From: Paraburkholderia sp. PGU19
GTDB taxonomy: Bacteria; Pseudomonadota; Gammaproteobacteria; Burkholderiales; Burkholderiaceae
Direction of reading: 5' to 3'
Assembly (NCBI RefSeq): GCF_013426915.1
Contig: NZ_AP023179.1
Coordinates: forward strand, 868,001 to 932,000
Length of the DNA stretch: 64,000 bases
Part shown: positions 26,870 to 35,181 of the stretch, piece by piece
Layout: the number at the start of each line of letters is the position of its first letter
How positions within the stretch are numbered: the stretch's first letter is position 1
The notes under the pieces: model-generated
The model's input: only the letters and a program-made list of their open reading frames with translations
Databases searched by the model: none
Told to the model about the DNA's origin: nothing
Made by a program: the position numbers and the translations under genes

Positions 26870-27793
26870 ATGATCTACAGTATGACTGGCTATGCGAGCG
26901 CCACGCGCGAACTCGCAGCAGCAACGGGCAACGGCGGCGTCAGCGTATCCGTCGAATTGCGCACGGTGAACTCGCGCTTTCTCGATCTCAACTTCCGGAT
27001 GCCGGAAGACGTGCGCGTCTGCGAGCCGACGCTGCGCGAAATGCTGATGAACAAGCTGTCGCGCGGCAAGGTCGATATCCGTATCAACCTGCAGCGCAGC
27101 GAGCAGTCGACGAACGCAGGCGCGCTCAATCGCGACGCGCTCGCGCAACTCGCGTCGCTGGAGCGCGCGGTGCTCGAATCGTTTCCGGATGCGGGCCGTC
27201 TGCGCACGGGCGAAATCCTGCGCTGGCCTGGCGTGCTGGCCGAGAGCGGCGTGTCGCCGGAAGTGCTGCGCGACGCCGTGCTCGAATGCGGCAAGCAGGC
27301 AATCGGCGATCTGATAGACGTGCGCGGCCGCGAAGGCGCGCAACTCGCGACGATGCTGCTGAACAACGTCAGCGAGATGGAAGCGATCGTCACGAAGATC
27401 ACGCCGCTCGTGCCGGAGTTGATCGCGAAGCATCAGCAGAAGATCGTCGAGCGTCTGCAGGAAGCGCTTGGCATCGCGGCGCCCGACCAGTCGGCGACGA
27501 TCGTGTCGCGCGAAGAGATCGCCGAGCGCATCCGTCAGGAAGTGACGATGTACGGCATTCGTATCGACATCGCGGAAGAACTGTCGCGCCTCACCGCGCA
27601 TCTGAACGAAACGCGCCACGTGATTCAAAAGGGCGGCAAGGTCGGCAAGCGTCTGGACTTCATGATGCAGGAGCTGAACCGCGAAGCGAATACGCTGGGC
27701 TCGAAAGCGGCCGCGAAGGAACTCGCGGATTCGTCGATGACGCTCAAGCTGCTCATCGAACAGATGCGCGAACAAGTACAAAACCTGGAGTAA
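26870..27793 (+). CDS. yicC: YicC family protein (endoribonuclease-related)
   Basis: The 307-residue protein starts MIYSMTGYASATRE, the invariant family N-terminus, followed by ELRTVNSRFLDLNFRMPE and RGKVDIRINLQR. The C-terminal DUF1732 part is present (RLTAHLNETRHVIQKGGKVG and LDFMMQELNREANTLGSKAA). YicC proteins act as ribonucleases or RNA-decay adaptors; that is family knowledge. I chose ATG 26870 over an upstream in-frame codon because of the conserved start. gmk starts 18 bases after the stop, the common yicC-gmk pairing, and rpoZ-spoT follow. Confidence 0.95.
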   Translation: MIYSMTGYASATRELAAATGNGGVSVSVELRTVNSRFLDLNFRMPEDVRVCEPTLREMLMNKLSRGKVDIRINLQRSEQSTNAGALNRDALAQLASLERAVLESFPDAGRLRTGEILRWPGVLAESGVSPEVLRDAVLECGKQAIGDLIDVRGREGAQLATMLLNNVSEMEAIVTKITPLVPELIAKHQQKIVERLQEALGIAAPDQSATIVSREEIAERIRQEVTMYGIRIDIAEELSRLTAHLNETRHVIQKGGKVGKRLDFMMQELNREANTLGSKAAAKELADSSMTLKLLIEQMREQVQNLE

Positions 27794-27811
27794 TACGGGA
27801 GTCTCACCAGC

Positions 27812-28492
27812 ATGACCGAAACCAAACGCGAAAGCAGCGCGCCGCGCAATCCATACGCAGGCGTTTATCCCGGCAACCTGTTCATGGTTGTCGCGCCGTC
27901 GGGCGCCGGCAAGTCGACGCTCGTCAACGCGCTGCTCGCGCGCGACCCGGCGATCCGTCTGTCGATTTCGTACACCACGCGCCCGCCGCGTCCGAAGGAA
28001 CAGGACGGCGAGCACTATCACTTCACGACGGTCGAAGACTTCCTGCTGCGCCACGACGCGGGCGAGTTTCTCGAAAGCGCGGAAGTGCATGGCAACTACT
28101 ACGCAACGTCGCGGGTGTGGATTGAGGAGCAGATGAAAAGCGGCCACGACGTGCTGCTCGAAATCGACTGGCAGGGCGCGCAGCAGGTGAAGAAGCAGTT
28201 TCGCAATGCCGTCGAGATTTTCATTTTGCCGCCGTCGCTCGAAGCACTTGAAGAGCGCCTGAAGAAGCGCGGGCAGGATGAGCCGAACGTGATCACGCGT
28301 CGTCTTCTCGCAGCGGGCAGCGAGATGGCGCACGCGGCGGAAGCGGAGTACGTCGTGATCAACGAAAACTTCGACCGCGCGCTCGCGGAACTGCAATGCC
28401 TCGTGTCGGCGACGCGCTCGCGCTTCGCATCGCAATACGCGCGCCACACGGACCTCTTCATGCAGCTCGGCATTCACTTGCCGCACGCGTGA
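27812..28492 (+). CDS. gmk: Guanylate kinase
   Basis: The enzyme phosphorylates GMP to GDP. The 226-residue protein has the P-loop PSGAGKST (residues 29-36), the GMP-binding part [21 protein letters not shown] with the conserved Arg and Tyr, and the lid [18 protein letters not shown]. The N-terminus is about 20 residues longer than in E. coli, as usual in Burkholderia. It is positioned 18 bases after yicC and 62 bases before rpoZ, so nucleotide supply and the ppGpp genes are neighbours. Confidence 0.97.
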   Translation: MTETKRESSAPRNPYAGVYPGNLFMVVAPSGAGKSTLVNALLARDPAIRLSISYTTRPPRPKEQDGEHYHFTTVEDFLLRHDAGEFLESAEVHGNYYATSRVWIEEQMKSGHDVLLEIDWQGAQQVKKQFRNAVEIFILPPSLEALEERLKKRGQDEPNVITRRLLAAGSEMAHAAEAEYVVINENFDRALAELQCLVSATRSRFASQYARHTDLFMQLGIHLPHA

Positions 28493-28554
28493 TACGGGCG
28501 AGGTCGGAAGGACATAAGGTAGAATAACCAACATACAGAGAAGGAATTTTCAAC

Positions 28555-28758
28555 ATGGCCCGCATTACCGTCGAAGACTGTCTGAAACAGATCCCGAATC
28601 GCTTCGAACTGGCGCTTGCCGCGACTTATCGCGCTCGTCAGCTCGCTCAAGGCCACACGCCGAAAATCGAAAGCCGTGACAAGCCCACCGTGGTTGCGCT
28701 GCGTGAGATTGCGGCTGGCCAGGTTGGCGTCGAAATGCTGAAGAAGGTGCCCGTCTAA
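28555..28758 (+). CDS. rpoZ: RNA polymerase omega subunit
   Basis: The 67-residue protein starts [19 protein letters not shown] and contains the conserved [10 protein letters not shown]; it helps assemble RNA polymerase by binding beta-prime and takes part in ppGpp binding in E. coli. The length matches betaproteobacterial omega. A good AGAAGGA ribosome binding site precedes the ATG, and a TAGAAT box at 28520-28525 could give it its own promoter. Confidence 0.97.
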
Positions 28759-28833
28759 GGCACGCTTCAACGTTTGATCGTCATGTAACTCAACCCCATG
28801 CGTGCAGACGGCACTATCGACACGGAGGCGACC

Positions 28834-31215
28834 ATGAGCACCGACCCCTCGCCATCCGCCACGGAAGTGGACCACGCTGCCCACGAACACGATAGCGACT
28901 CGCCATCGTCTGCACGCAAGTACATCGACGCGGTCCTCGAACAATCGTTTCGCCATCTGTTCGGACCGACCGCCACGCCGGAGCAGCCGCGCCGGCATGA
29001 CGTCGTTTCCATCGCCAAGCTGACCACCGCGCTTTCGGACTACCTGAGCCCGGAAGAGATCAAAGAGGTCAAGGCGGCCTTCCACTTCAGTGACGAAGCC
29101 CACCTCGGGCAATACCGTCAAAGCGGCGAACCCTACATCACGCACCCTGTTGCCGTCGCGGAAACGTGCGCGGCCTGGAAGCTCGACGCGCAGTCGATCA
29201 TGGCGGCGTTGCTGCACGACGTGATGGAAGACCAGGGCGTGACCAAGACCGAACTCGCGGAGCGGTTCGGCCCGAAGGTCGCGGAACTGGTCGACGGGTT
29301 GTCGAAGCTGGACAAGATGGAGTTTCGCAGTCGCGAGGAAGCGCAGGCGGAGAACTTCCGCAAGATGCTGCTCGCGATGGCGCGCGACGTGCGTGTGATT
29401 CTCGTGAAGCTCGCGGACCGGCTTCACAACATGCGCACGCTCGGCGCGGTGCCGCCCGAAAAGCGCCGCCGCGTCGCGCGCGAAACGCTGGATATTTATG
29501 CGCCGATCGCGCACCGGCTCGGCCTGAATAATACGTATCGCGAGCTGCAGGACCTCAGCTTCGCGAACTTCAATCCGCACCGTTACGCGACGCTGGAAAA
29601 AGCGGTGAAGGCGGCGCGCGGCAATCGCCGCGAAGTGGTCGGCAAGATCCTCGAATCCGTCCAGCGCGCCATCTCCGACGCGAAGCTCGACGCCGAAGTG
29701 ACGGGCCGCGAGAAAACCATCTTCAGCATCTACAAGAAGATGCGCGACAAGCAGTTGTCGTTCTCGCAGGTGCTCGATGTGTACGGCTTCCGCGTGGTCG
29801 TCGAGAATCCGCTCGAATGCTATACCTGCCTCGGCGCGCTGCATGCGCTCTACAAACCGGTGCCGGGCAAGTTCAAGGACTACATCGCGATTCCGAAGGT
29901 CAACGGCTATCAGTCGCTGCACACCACGCTGGTTGGCCCGTTCGGCGCGCCAATCGAGTTCCAGGTGCGCACGCGCAAGATGCACGAGATCGCGGAAGCG
30001 GGCGTCGCTGCGCACTGGCTGTACAAGAACGGCGGCGCCGATCTGAACGACGTGCAAAAGCGCGCGCATCAGTGGCTCAAGTCGCTGCTCGACATTCAGA
30101 GCGAAGTCGGCGATTCGAGCGAATTCCTCGAACACGTGAAGATCGACCTGTTCCCGGATGCCGTCTACGTGTTTACGCCGAAGTCGAAAATCATGGCGCT
30201 GCCGCGCGGCGCCACGGCGCTCGACTTCGCGTATTCGATCCACAGCGACCTGGGTAACCAGTGTGTCGCCGTGAAGATCAACAATGAACTGCTGCCGCTG
30301 CGCACCGAGTTGAAGAGCGGCGATATCGTCGAAGTGATCACCGCGCCATATTCGAAGCCGAACCCCGCGTGGCTCGGCTTCGTGCGCACCGGCAAGGCGC
30401 GCACCGCGATCCGCCACTATCTGAAGACGATGCGCCTGAACGAGTCGGTGCAGCTGGGCGAACGTCTCGTCGATCAGTCGCTCAAGGGCTATGGGCTAGC
30501 GCTCTCCGACGTCACGCCGGAAGTGTGGGACAAGCTCGTGCTATGGACGGGCAACAAGAACCGCCAGGAAATCTTCGCGGATATCGGTCTTGGCAGGCGT
30601 GTTGCGGCCGTGATGGCCAAGCGGATCGAAGTGCTGATGAACGGCCGCGAAGGCCACGACGGCGACGACGACCACCCGCGCGAGCATGGCACGTCGACTG
30701 CGCCGCCTGTGGTCATCACGGGCACGGAAGGGATGTCGGTTCAGTTGTCGGCGTGCTGCCGCCCGATTCCCGGCGACGACATCATGGGCTACATCGGCAT
30801 CGGGCTCGGCATGGCGATCCACACCACCGATTGCCGCGTCGCGCAGCGCATTCACCGCCGTGATCCGGGCCGCTGGATCGACGTCGCATGGGCACCGCAG
30901 CCGGGCCGTCTGTTCGATGTCGCGATCAAGGTGCTGGTCAAGAATACGAAGGGCGTGTTCGCACGCGTTGCCGCGGATATCACGTCCGCCGACGCGAACA
31001 TCGTTCACATTGCGATGGACGAAGATCAGTCGCAGGAATCGACGGTGTTGCGCTTCGTCATCCAGGTCAGCGACCGCGTGCATCTGGCCAACGTGATGCG
31101 CCGCGTGCGGACCAATCTCGACGTGATGCGCATCGCGCGCGAACGGCCGAGCGAAGAAGGGCATCGTCATCACGACGGCGGCATGCGGATCGACCGCGAG
31201 CGCGCCGATTACTGA
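28834..31215 (+). CDS. spoT: Bifunctional (p)ppGpp synthetase/hydrolase SpoT (Rel/Spo family)
   Basis: The 793-residue protein controls the stringent-response alarmone. The N-terminal HD hydrolase is intact: GEPYITHPVAVAE and ALLHDVMEDQG (the His-Asp metal pair, near residues 100-140). The synthetase domain has FSQVLDVYGFRVVV and NGYQSLHTTLVGP near residue 370. A TGS domain (VYVFTPKSKIMALPRGAT) and a C-terminal ACT domain (DVAIKVLVKNTKGVFARV) follow. Intact HD residues mark it as the bifunctional type rather than synthetase-only RelA. I chose ATG 28834 because GGAGG stands six bases upstream; a frame extension to 28798 is less likely. It follows rpoZ in the classic gmk-rpoZ-spoT order. Confidence 0.96.
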   Translation: MSTDPSPSATEVDHAAHEHDSDSPSSARKYIDAVLEQSFRHLFGPTATPEQPRRHDVVSIAKLTTALSDYLSPEEIKEVKAAFHFSDEAHLGQYRQSGEPYITHPVAVAETCAAWKLDAQSIMAALLHDVMEDQGVTKTELAERFGPKVAELVDGLSKLDKMEFRSREEAQAENFRKMLLAMARDVRVILVKLADRLHNMRTLGAVPPEKRRRVARETLDIYAPIAHRLGLNNTYRELQDLSFANFNPHRYATLEKAVKAARGNRREVVGKILESVQRAISDAKLDAEVTGREKTIFSIYKKMRDKQLSFSQVLDVYGFRVVVENPLECYTCLGALHALYKPVPGKFKDYIAIPKVNGYQSLHTTLVGPFGAPIEFQVRTRKMHEIAEAGVAAHWLYKNGGADLNDVQKRAHQWLKSLLDIQSEVGDSSEFLEHVKIDLFPDAVYVFTPKSKIMALPRGATALDFAYSIHSDLGNQCVAVKINNELLPLRTELKSGDIVEVITAPYSKPNPAWLGFVRTGKARTAIRHYLKTMRLNESVQLGERLVDQSLKGYGLALSDVTPEVWDKLVLWTGNKNRQEIFADIGLGRRVAAVMAKRIEVLMNGREGHDGDDDHPREHGTSTAPPVVITGTEGMSVQLSACCRPIPGDDIMGYIGIGLGMAIHTTDCRVAQRIHRRDPGRWIDVAWAPQPGRLFDVAIKVLVKNTKGVFARVAADITSADANIVHIAMDEDQSQESTVLRFVIQVSDRVHLANVMRRVRTNLDVMRIARERPSEEGHRHHDGGMRIDRERADY

Positions 31216-31299
31216 AATCGAAGTTGGGAGGCGGGCGCGTCGCTTGCACCTGGTTCGCACGACGACGCTCCGCCTTTGCCTGTCTACAGGAACAACGCG

Positions 31300-31791
31300 A
31301 TGAACGTAGCTGATCTCTCCGATCTCGCGCTCGACTACTGGGTCGCCCGCAGCCTGCACGACTTCGTGCGCGAAATCTACTTTACCGACAGCGGGCGTGT
31401 GGTCTCGATTCGCGGCAACGATCGCGGCCGTCCGTGGGATGGGCGCTTCACGCCGTCGACGTCATGGGAGGCGGCGGCCGTCGTGCTCGAGCGCGCGCAG
31501 CGGCTGGAAGTGCGCGAGCGCACGCGCGACGGCGCGGCACATTGCGTCGCGGACTTCGAGGGCGGCCACCGGACGGTGTCCGCGCATGGCGAATCGTTGC
31601 GTATCGCGCTTCTGAGGGCGTTCGTGAGCAGCCAGTTCGGCGATGCCGTCGACGACGTACTGCGTCAGCCTCAGTCGCTGTTTGGCACGCGCGCGACGCC
31701 GATCGGCGAGCAGACGGCGCCGCTGGGCATCGAGAACGAGCTGCCGAAGCCGGATGGCGAGATCGGCGATATCAAGTCGGCGCCGCGTTGA
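31300..31791 (+). CDS. NinX-like protein (DUF2591 type)
   Basis: The 163-residue protein starts MNVADLSDLALDYWVARSL. The core L-A-L-D-Y-W-V-A-R, then FTPSTSWEAAAVVLERAQ and later LRIALLRAFVSSQFGDAVD follow the pattern of the phage NinX/DUF2591 family, small soluble proteins first named in lambdoid phages and also found scattered in Burkholderia chromosomes. There are no other phage genes here. An alternative start eight codons upstream exists. Function is not known; presence beside spoT is probably coincidental. Confidence 0.7.
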   Translation: MNVADLSDLALDYWVARSLHDFVREIYFTDSGRVVSIRGNDRGRPWDGRFTPSTSWEAAAVVLERAQRLEVRERTRDGAAHCVADFEGGHRTVSAHGESLRIALLRAFVSSQFGDAVDDVLRQPQSLFGTRATPIGEQTAPLGIENELPKPDGEIGDIKSAPR

Positions 31792-31849
31792 AGCAACCGG
31801 CCGTTCGTTGTCGCCAGGAAGGTCGCCGCTGACAGAGAAAAGCAGGAAG

Positions 31850-31884
31850 GGAAAAGACAAAGGGCCTTCCGATTGGAAGGCCCT
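31850..31884 (-). terminator. Terminator behind the first tRNA-Arg
   Basis: AGGGCCTTCC (31861-31870) pairs perfectly with GGAAGGCCCT (31875-31884) around GATT. On the minus strand it follows the tRNA by eight bases and ends in TTTGTCTTTTCCC. Confidence 0.85.
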
Positions 31885-31891
31885 TCATGGG

Positions 31892-31968
31892 TGGCGCGGC
31901 TGGCAGGATTCGAACCCACGACCCCTTGGTTCGTAGCCAAGTACTCTATCCAACTGAGCTACAGCCGC
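31892..31968 (-). tRNA. tRNA-Arg (anticodon ACG), copy 1
   Basis: A 77-base cloverleaf on the minus strand with acceptor GCGGCTG/CAGCCGC, anticodon loop CTACGAA (anticodon ACG), T loop GGTTCGAATCC and encoded CCA. It reads the CGU/CGC/CGA family after A34 deamination. A second identical copy is 94 bases upstream on the same strand. Confidence 0.97.
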
Positions 31969-32020
31969 ACGCTAAACTTGAACTGCTCGGGTGACGCTTA
32001 CTGCTTTGCGTACAACCCGG

Positions 32021-32053
32021 TGAAACGAAAGGGCCTTCCCGGAGGAAGGCCCT
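32021..32053 (-). terminator. Terminator between the two tRNA-Arg genes
   Basis: AGGGCCTTCC (32030-32039) pairs with GGAAGGCCCT (32044-32053); on the minus strand the hairpin is followed by TTTCGTTTC. It has the same stem sequence as the terminator of copy 1, so the duplication included the terminator. Confidence 0.8.
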
Positions 32054-32062
32054 CGTAAAAAG

Positions 32063-32139
32063 TGGCGCGGCTGGCAGGATTCGAACCCACGACCCCTTGG
32101 TTCGTAGCCAAGTACTCTATCCAACTGAGCTACAGCCGC
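32063..32139 (-). tRNA. tRNA-Arg (anticodon ACG), copy 2
   Basis: Identical in sequence to copy 1 over the full 77 bases, including the encoded CCA. A perfect TATAAT at 32153-32158 stands 14 bases from its 5' end on the minus strand. Confidence 0.97.
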
Positions 32140-32152
32140 ACGCAGAAATGAG

Positions 32153-32158
32153 ATTATA
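32153..32158 (-). promoter_or_regulatory. -10 box of the tRNA-Arg unit
   Basis: Read on the minus strand this is TATAAT, placed to start transcription about seven bases before the tRNA 5' end. The -35 is not clear. Confidence 0.55.
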
Positions 32159-32259
32159 GCAAGGTATCGGAAAAAGGGAAGGGGCGCCCGGGAAATTTGT
32201 GACACTAGTCGTATCATGTAGGCTGGAGATCCGGATGTCCGCTTCAATGCTGAACCATC

Positions 32260-32832
32260 ATGAATAAAGCCTTTGTCAAAGAATCGACTGACGAGAACGA
32301 CGACGATCTCGAAGCCGCGCAACCCGACATGCCCGCGGGTGCGAAGAACTACATCACGCCCGCCGGCTACCGGCGTCTGCGCGACGAATTGCTGCACCTG
32401 ATCGACGAGGCGCGGCCGGAAGTGGTGAAGCTGGTGTCGTGGGCGGCGTCGAACGGCGACCGCTCGGAAAACGGCGATTACATCTACGGCAAGCGGAGGC
32501 TGCGCGAGATTGACCGGCGCATCCGTTTTCTCACCAAGCGTATCGATCTCGCCGAAGTCGTGAACAGCAGCCGCCAGGAAAACACGGATCAGGTGTTTTT
32601 CGGCGCTACCGTCGAATACGCGACGGAAGACGGCGAGACGCATACGGTGAGGATCGTGGGCATCGACGAGGTGAATCTGGATGAGGGGCACGTCAGCTGG
32701 ATTTCACCCATCGCGCGTGCGCTGCTGAAGGCGAAGGTCGGCGATCAGGTGACCTTGCATACGCCTGCCGGACCGCAGCCGATCGACGTGCTAGACGTGG
32801 CGTATCCGACGCGTGAAGAAGAGGAGGCTTGA
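32260..32832 (+). CDS. greB: Transcription elongation factor GreB
   Basis: GreB rescues backtracked RNA polymerase by stimulating transcript cleavage. The 190-residue protein starts with an acidic extension of about 30 residues, then has YITPAGYRRLRDELLHL and NGDRSENGDYIYGKRRLREI; the tip of the coiled coil carries the acidic Asp/Glu pair (GDRSENGDY) needed for cleavage. The C-terminal FKBP-like domain follows (IVGIDEVNLDEGHVSW). The G-K-R-R-L-R-E-I-D-R-R-I-R stretch is the basic patch that separates GreB from GreA. A bidirectional terminator lies about 80 bases after the stop. Confidence 0.93.
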   Translation: MNKAFVKESTDENDDDLEAAQPDMPAGAKNYITPAGYRRLRDELLHLIDEARPEVVKLVSWAASNGDRSENGDYIYGKRRLREIDRRIRFLTKRIDLAEVVNSSRQENTDQVFFGATVEYATEDGETHTVRIVGIDEVNLDEGHVSWISPIARALLKAKVGDQVTLHTPAGPQPIDVLDVAYPTREEEEA

Positions 32833-32904
32833 GTCCTCTCCCGTCTGAGAGCGCGTAGGAGAATGCCGCTGGAAGCGAGTTTGGCAGAACACCGAAGCCC
32901 GGAC

Positions 32905-32935
32905 GAAAAAAGGCGCCGCAAGCGGCGCCTTTTTC
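32905..32935. terminator. Bidirectional terminator, greB / porin
   Basis: GGCGCCGC (32912-32919) pairs with GCGGCGCC (32922-32929), with six A before and five T after, so it can end both greB (plus) and the porin gene (minus). Confidence 0.9.
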
Positions 32936-32957
32936 ATGCTGCAAATACTGCTGATGC

Positions 32958-34121
32958 TTAGAAGCGGTGACGCAGACCAGCCGTCACAGCAACTTGCTTC
33001 TCGTTCGCCGAAGCGTTCAGGCCATTGATGTTGGCGTTGACGATCGAGTTGTCGCTGACTTGCTGGTATTCGCCCTGCAGGTACACGTCGGTACGCTTCG
33101 ACAGCGCGTAAGCCGTTTGCAGGTTGAACTGGTTCCAGTGCGGGTGCTCGCCACCCAGGCTTGCCTTCGTGTACGTGTACGAGCCAGCGATGCTGATTGC
33201 CGGCGTCAGAGCGTAACGTGCGTTCGCTTCGAAGTTCTGGAAGTGACCGCTGTCGCCGCCGAAACGGTTCTGCAGACCCTGGTTGCCCGATGCGCCCTGG
33301 TTGATACCAGCCATCTTCGACAGGTTCGTTTGCGAGTACACGAGGCCGACCGTTGCCGGGCCGAACGTGTAGTTGCCGCCTGCGCCCCACGTTTGCTGAC
33401 GGCCAGCGAAGAACGTGTTGTCGCCGTTGACTGCGCCGCCGCTGTTGAACGCAGCAGCTGAGCCCGTCGAGCCGTTGCTGTTCAGTTGCAGGTAAGCAGC
33501 AGCGAAGTTGAAGCCTGCGAAGCTGTACGAAGCGCCCGCGCTGTATGCACGGTTGTTCGAGAAGCCGTCAGCCTGGTTCGAGAAGCCGTACAACGCGCCG
33601 AACTTGAAGCCCGCGTAGTTCGCGCTCTGGTACTTGACCGAGTTGTTGACGCGGAACGAGTTGTTCAGGTTGTCGTTGTCGAACGGGTGGGCGAACTGCG
33701 TGCCACCGTATTGCGTGCCCGTCAGCGACAGCGGACCAACGTAGTCGACCATGCTGTCATATTGACGGCCGAGGGTCACGGCGCCGAACTGGTCGCTTGC
33801 CAGACCAACGAACGCCTGACGGCCGAACAGACGGCTTTGCTGCTTGAGCGTGCCATCATTGATGCCGAAGCCGTTTTCCAACGTGAAGATAGCCTTCAGG
33901 CCGCCGCCGAGGTCTTCAGCGCCACGCAGGCCGAAACGGCTGCCGTTCACCGAGCCGGTCGTCATCTGGACGTTGCTGTGACCTTGGCCCGGAGCGGTTG
34001 CCTGGTTGTTGGTATACGTGATGCCGGCGTCGATCAGGCCGTACAGCGTGACGCTGCTTTGAGCGTGCGCAGCGGTTGCGAAAACGCCCGAGAGGGCCGC
34101 GACCATGAGAGTCTTTTTCAT
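32958..34121 (-). CDS. General porin (OmpC-like, Burkholderia type)
   Basis: The 387-residue protein has a 20-residue signal peptide ending AHA, and the mature part begins QSSVTLYGLIDAGITYTNNQ, the standard first strand of Burkholderia trimeric porins. Repeats of amphipathic strands alternate with Gly/Asn-rich loops, with GRQAFVGLASDQFGAVTLGRQ, the highly conserved strand-turn of the family, near residue 115. The last residue is Phe after ArgHisArg (GLRHRF), the outer-membrane assembly signal. The start has a good GGAG ribosome binding site. Codon use is strongly biased (few rare codons), as expected for an abundant protein. Genes of this family occur in many copies per genome. Confidence 0.95.
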   Translation of the reverse strand: MKKTLMVAALSGVFATAAHAQSSVTLYGLIDAGITYTNNQATAPGQGHSNVQMTTGSVNGSRFGLRGAEDLGGGLKAIFTLENGFGINDGTLKQQSRLFGRQAFVGLASDQFGAVTLGRQYDSMVDYVGPLSLTGTQYGGTQFAHPFDNDNLNNSFRVNNSVKYQSANYAGFKFGALYGFSNQADGFSNNRAYSAGASYSFAGFNFAAAYLQLNSNGSTGSAAAFNSGGAVNGDNTFFAGRQQTWGAGGNYTFGPATVGLVYSQTNLSKMAGINQGASGNQGLQNRFGGDSGHFQNFEANARYALTPAISIAGSYTYTKASLGGEHPHWNQFNLQTAYALSKRTDVYLQGEYQQVSDNSIVNANINGLNASANEKQVAVTAGLRHRF

Positions 34122-34330
34122 CTTTGTAACTCCGAGAACAGGATGGGTTTTGGAAACCCAGGCTTGAAGGAAACTTCACGCGAATGCTGCGAGAGGCAAA
34201 GTCGCGTGAACAACGCACGGTGACCGACGTGCGTTCGTTTCCGGGTAGGCAAAGTGTAGAGACGTGACCCGTCCGATGGCCGTTCCGAAATCAGCAATAA
34301 AGTATTACGTGATAGGAAATTATCGAGATG

Positions 34331-34360
34331 GAGGCTTAAAGCCTTATTGATAAAGGCTTT
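34331..34360. repeat. Overlapping inverted repeats in the porin upstream region
   Basis: AAAGCCTT (34338-34345) and AAGGCTTT (34353-34360) form a perfect eight-base inverted repeat, and AGGCTT just before (34332-34337) can pair with the first arm instead. This gives two alternative hairpins 210-240 bases upstream of the porin start. It may be an operator or part of the porin leader; its role is unknown. Confidence 0.4.
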
Positions 34361-34485
34361 GCGGCCGATTGGCTCGTGCCAGCCCCAGGTGTCAACCTTT
34401 GCGCGTTGTTCAATTACGACATGAAATGACGTGCGAAAACAACGCAAAAATCGCTGAATAGCGATTGTTGTCAGCTCTGCAATAG

Positions 34486-34533
34486 TTGATTGCGAGAGTC
34501 GAAGCTAATCAAATCTACAACGGACGCTATACT
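34486..34533 (+). promoter_or_regulatory. Candidate promoter and dyad for the intergenic sRNA
   Basis: TATACT (34528-34533) is a good -10 box seven bases before the first stem of the sRNA candidate. The -35 position is weak, but TTGATT (34486-34491) and AATCAA (34507-34512) form an inverted repeat centred about 41 bases before the inferred start, the place where activators of weak promoters bind. No regulator can be named. Confidence 0.5.
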
Positions 34534-34539
34534 GAAATC

Positions 34540-34627
34540 TCTGCTTTTCGAAGCAGACTTTTTCGTTGACGAAAAAGATCTCCAAACCTTTGTCGGCGCG
34601 ACTTCACAAGAGTCGCGCTTTTTTTTT
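34540..34627 (+). ncRNA. Candidate intergenic sRNA with intrinsic terminator
   Basis: An 88-base plus-strand stretch shows three perfect hairpins: TCTGCTT/AAGCAGA closed by TTCG (34540-34557); CTTTTTCG/CGAAAAAG with TTGA loop (34558-34577); and GCGCGACT/AGTCGCGC with a seven-base loop (34596-34618), followed by nine T. Between the second and third lies an unpaired GATCTCCAAACCTTTG segment with CUCC, suited to pairing with ribosome binding sites. No protein gene covers it, the flanking genes (porin and a hypothetical gene) both run on the minus strand, and a TATACT box is rightly spaced. All of this fits a stand-alone Hfq-type sRNA. The family name is not known to me. Confidence 0.72.
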
Positions 34628-34655
34628 GCCCTTTTTGCCCTGCGACTGCGTTGAC

Positions 34656-34898
34656 TTATTGATGCTTTCCATCCGGACCAACCGGGGCGAATTCGAGTCC
34701 CGGTGTCAGGGCCCAATCTTCGATCACGTAATGACGCGCGTCCATTGGGGATGACAGCAGGTTCTGCCAGTGGTCGCCGTGCCACATCGGGTCGAACTCC
34801 AGCAGGGACGGGCGTTGTGACGATATTTCAGAGAGCGGCGCGCCCTTCGTCGAGTGGAACAGTTGTGCGGCGATGCGGCGAAGGGTGTCGAACAGCAT
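34656..34898 (-). CDS. Hypothetical small protein
   Basis: The 80-residue protein starts MLFDTLRRIAAQLFHSTKGA, behind a GGAGAA ribosome binding site on the minus strand, and contains LLEFDPMWHGDHWQNLLS and ARHYVIEDWAL. It is soluble with several Trp and His residues; I do not recognise the family. It stands alone between the sRNA candidate and the cold-shock leader. Reading order, ribosome binding site and balanced composition make a real gene likely. Confidence 0.55.
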   Translation of the reverse strand: MLFDTLRRIAAQLFHSTKGAPLSEISSQRPSLLEFDPMWHGDHWQNLLSSPMDARHYVIEDWALTPGLEFAPVGPDGKHQ

Positions 34899-35145
34899 GG
34901 CATTTCTCCATTGCAAACTGCTGCCTGTAATCTTGCGTTTGACAGTTCACCTTAACAAGTCGTGAAAACACTTACGAATGACACGTTTTGTTACATGTCG
35001 GAAAGGTTTTCTGGCATCTAATTGTTAGACAAGTCAGATCGGCAATTCGGACCGATTGAAATTATGAGCCAGCTGAATAATTCCTGACTTTATGTTCGCT
35101 TTAACGGCGTATTTGACGTGTATCCAGTTTCCGATTTGAAACCGC
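34899..35145. other. Upstream non-coding region of the cold-shock gene
   Basis: Unusually AT-rich for this genome (for example TTAACAAGTCGTGAAAACAC and AATTATGAGCCAGCTGAATA). I see no protein gene. It should carry divergent promoters for the small minus-strand gene and the cold-shock gene. Confidence 0.5.
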
Positions 35146-35175
35146 TTGACGCCCATATCCGCTTCCCTTTATAAA
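35146..35175 (+). promoter_or_regulatory. Candidate sigma-70 promoter of the cold-shock gene
   Basis: TTGACG (35146-35151) and TATAAA (35170-35175) are separated by 18 bases. Transcription would start near 35182, giving a leader of about 120 bases, close to the length of cold-shock mRNA leaders. Confidence 0.6.
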
Positions 35176-35181
35176 TGCTTT

